From the NCBI GenBank assembly GCA_902785105.1, contig CACZXF010000042.1, positions 1-40,396 of the forward strand: a DNA stretch of 40,396 nucleotides, in the 5' to 3' direction. The translations under genes were made by a program, and so were the position numbers. Under the pieces are notes generated by a model. That model made no database searches and was not told the origin of the DNA. It saw only the letters and a list, made by a program, of their open reading frames with translations. Positions 38,876 through 40,396 of the stretch are shown here, one piece after another (position 1 is the first letter of the stretch; every line of letters begins with the position of its first letter). Source of the DNA: an uncultured Eubacteriales bacterium (lineage in GTDB: Bacteria; Bacillota; Clostridia; Christensenellales; Aristaeellaceae).

Positions 38876-39697
38876 ATGGCGCGGGAGCTGAACTACATTG
38901 AAGCGATGGAGCGGGACCTGCTGACGGAGCGTCGAAAGGCGATCTGGCGGCCCTTTGTGAACGCCGTGCGGGAGTATCAATTGATCTGTCCCGGCGACCG
39001 GGTGGCGGTCTGCGTGTCAGGCGGGAAGGACTCGCTGCTGCTGGCGGTGCTGATGCGGATGCTGCAAAAGCACTCCAAGGTGCCCTTTGACGCGAAGTGG
39101 CTGGTGATGGACCCCGGCTATCTGCCGGAGCACCGCAAGACCGTGGAGGCCACCGCTGCGCGACTTGGCATCGAATATACGCTGATCGAATCGGACGTTT
39201 TCGAGGCCGCGACCATCCGCCCGGACAATCCCTGCTTCATGTGCGCCCGCATGCGCCGGGGCTGTCTCTACCGCCATGCGCAGGCGCTGGGCTGCAATAA
39301 GCTGGCGCTGGGCCACCATTACGATGACGTCATCGAGACCACGCTGATGGCCATGCTCTATGGCGGTCAAATTCAGGCCATGCCGCCGAAGCTCCACGCG
39401 AAAAACTACCCCGGCATGGAGGTCATACGCCCCCTCTACCGGGTCCGCGAGGCGGACATCATCGCCTGGCGGGACGCCTACGCCCTCGCTTGCCTCCAGT
39501 GCGCCTGCTCCATGGCCCGCCGCCCTGAGGATTCCGCACGACAGTCCGTCAAGACCCTCATCAGAACCCTCGCGGAGGCCAACCCCAAGGTCCCCGTCAA
39601 CATATTCAACAGCATCCACACCGTCCAGCTCGATACGCTGGTGGGGTGGAAGTACAGAGGGGAGGAGCATTCCTTCCTTGACGATTACGATGCTTGA
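38876..39697 (+). CDS. TtcA-family tRNA 2-thiolation ATPase
   Basis: A 273-residue PP-loop ATPase. SGGKDS (48-53) binds ATP. C120 and C123 (PCFMCARMRRG) and C206/C209/C211 (ACLQCACS) match the cysteine pattern that holds the 4Fe-4S cluster in TtcA enzymes, which add sulfur to a tRNA cytidine or uridine. GHHYDDVIETTLM and a C-terminal WKY are family features. The exact target base cannot be told from sequence. RBS AAGGGAG 10 nt upstream. The leader contains a repeat. Confidence 0.9.
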   Translation: MARELNYIEAMERDLLTERRKAIWRPFVNAVREYQLICPGDRVAVCVSGGKDSLLLAVLMRMLQKHSKVPFDAKWLVMDPGYLPEHRKTVEATAARLGIEYTLIESDVFEAATIRPDNPCFMCARMRRGCLYRHAQALGCNKLALGHHYDDVIETTLMAMLYGGQIQAMPPKLHAKNYPGMEVIRPLYRVREADIIAWRDAYALACLQCACSMARRPEDSARQSVKTLIRTLAEANPKVPVNIFNSIHTVQLDTLVGWKYRGEEHSFLDDYDA

Positions 39698-39702
39698 ATA
39701 GT

Positions 39703-39807
39703 TCGACAAATTGGAATTTGTTGTGCTGATAAACTATCCCCTGTAGGGGCGCCGTTTCGGCGCCCGCCCTTAACGAAACGCATCGTACTACCCGGCGGGC
39801 GGCGCAA
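39703..39807 (+). repeat. Truncated GC-rich repeat forming the end of a coding sequence
   Basis: Left arm GACAAATTGGAATTTGTTG, an inserted CTGATAAACTATCCC, the first hairpin, the conserved AACGAAACGCATCG stretch and the start of the second hairpin (CGGCGGGCGGCGCAA). It then stops abruptly at the coding sequence of the leftward gene (AGGTTGGCAATC). Its right half and arm are missing. Confidence 0.9.
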
Positions 39808-40258
39808 GGTTGGCAATCACCGCCACCGCCGCGCCAAGCAGGGCGCCGACCAGCACCTGGCGGCGGGTGTGGCCCACGAATTCCTTGAGCGTCTCTTCGG
39901 GGGTCAGGTCGCCGCGGCCCATGGAGTCAAAGAGCTCCAGCATGCTGTTGATGACCTTCGCCTGCTTGCCGGTCTCCTGGCGGACGCCCATGGCGTCGTG
40001 CATCACCACCAGCGCCATGATGGCCGCCACGGCGAACAGCGGCGAGTCCCAGCCCACAATCATCCCCGTGGACGCCGCCACCGCCGTCACCGTGGCGGAA
40101 TGGCTGCTGGGCATGCCGCCGTCGCCAAACAACCGCTCCCAGTCCAGCCGCCGGTTGATGATCATGTAGATGATCAGCTTCAGCCCCTGGGAAACCACCC
40201 AGGACGCGCAGCCGGTCAGCAGTATTCGGTTGTGAAGGATGTCCAGAAGGGAAGTCAT
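39788..40258 (-). CDS. Divergent PAP2 (DUF212-like) membrane phosphatase-family protein
   Basis: A 156-residue membrane protein with about four helices. LFGDGGMPSSHSATVTAV (44-61) is the family mark and corresponds to the SxSxH phosphatase motif, and MHDAMGVRQETGKQA holds the second conserved region. It is likely to act on a lipid phosphate, but the substrate is unknown. The last codons (LAPPAG) and the stop TAG are encoded by the truncated repeat at 39703-39807, so the natural C-terminus has been replaced. RBS AAAAGGAG. Confidence 0.88.
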   Translation of the reverse strand: MTSLLDILHNRILLTGCASWVVSQGLKLIIYMIINRRLDWERLFGDGGMPSSHSATVTAVAASTGMIVGWDSPLFAVAAIMALVVMHDAMGVRQETGKQAKVINSMLELFDSMGRGDLTPEETLKEFVGHTRRQVLVGALLGAAVAVIANLAPPAG

Positions 40259-40294
40259 GGGCGGCAGCTCCTTTTATGGCGTAGTTGGCTTATG

Positions 40295-40396
40295 TGCAAA
40301 TTGGAATTTGGCGGGGTGACGGGGATTCACCTCATCCGGCGCTTCGGTGCCGCGCCTCAAATCTTCGATTTGAGCCGTGGCAGTCTGGCCTTTGGC
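40295..40396 (+). repeat. Composite repeat with a third core, cut by window end
   Basis: Left arm CAAATTGGAATTTGGCGGGG, then GATTCACCTCATCCGGCGCT and CAAATCTTCGATTTGAGCC, which include a TCAAATC-TTC-GATTTGA hairpin. The core matches neither the two-hairpin GC core nor the CTCCCTC palindrome. The far arm lies outside the window. Confidence 0.7.

Noticed and set aside
8925-39807. Regularly recurring GC-rich repeats considered as a CRISPR array
   Set aside because: The copies are about 130-200 bp, palindromic, in both orientations and separated by whole genes; there are no short spacers and no cas genes.

Overview
The window is GC-rich bacterial chromosome with strong Shine-Dalgarno sites and vegetative promoters that almost all have a 17-nt spacer. 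Its gene content suggests an anaerobic, probably spore-forming, high-GC Bacillota (Clostridia-like) organism. Pointers are a T-box leader before metG, DegV, rubredoxin, a FeoA-FeoB fusion with a DtxR-type regulator, a BIG2-NlpC/P60 wall protein, an Asn/Cys-rich protein with a BclA/C1q-like end, and two deacetylase-fold proteins with peptidoglycan-binding tails. The lineage is inference. I saw no tRNA, rRNA, CRISPR array, transposase or phage gene.

Layout, left to right. 0.1-4.6 kb: a DUF1275 membrane protein, a short AspT/YidE-like carrier and metG with a methionine T-box, all leftward. 4.9-8.9 kb: a response regulator/histidine kinase pair, then an anchored deacetylase-like protein that has lost its catalytic residues. 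9.1-13.2 kb: a leftward iron block (MarR regulator, FeoA-FeoB fusion, small Cys-rich FeoB-associated protein, DtxR/MntR-type repressor). 13.4-17.3 kb: a helical acidic protein, an ArsC/Spx-like protein without its cysteine, two MgtC-like proteins in tandem and a DegV protein. 17.6-21.5 kb: a secreted peptidoglycan-binding protein, a membrane diguanylate cyclase behind a possible structured leader RNA, and a sugar-phosphate nucleotidyltransferase. 21.8-25.4 kb: rubredoxin, argS, and a deacetylase that keeps its catalytic residues. 25.8-33 kb: an 11-domain BIG2-NlpC/P60 protein, a small membrane protein, and a secreted protein with many CxxC knuckles interrupted by a frameshift. 33.2-40.3 kb: polA, the Asn-Cys spore-surface-like protein, a PPC/DUF296 protein, a membrane dipeptidase, a TtcA-like tRNA thiolase and a divergent PAP2-family protein.

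The most unusual content lies between the genes. Nearly every intergenic gap holds a palindromic element. One family has GC-rich two-hairpin cores flanked by constant arms. The same arms also flank quite different cores: a CTCCCTC palindrome, a heptamer-repeat palindrome, and a third core cut by the window end. A second group has long inverted repeats built from degenerate 7-nt units in several 'dialects'. Three genes end inside such elements and take their stop codon from them, and one gene appears to carry an element in its 5' leader. The elements therefore look modular and mobile, and they shape gene ends and leaders.

Functional themes are cell-envelope remodelling (four secreted or anchored peptidoglycan-associated proteins plus a two-component system), ferrous iron uptake, and housekeeping translation and replication genes.
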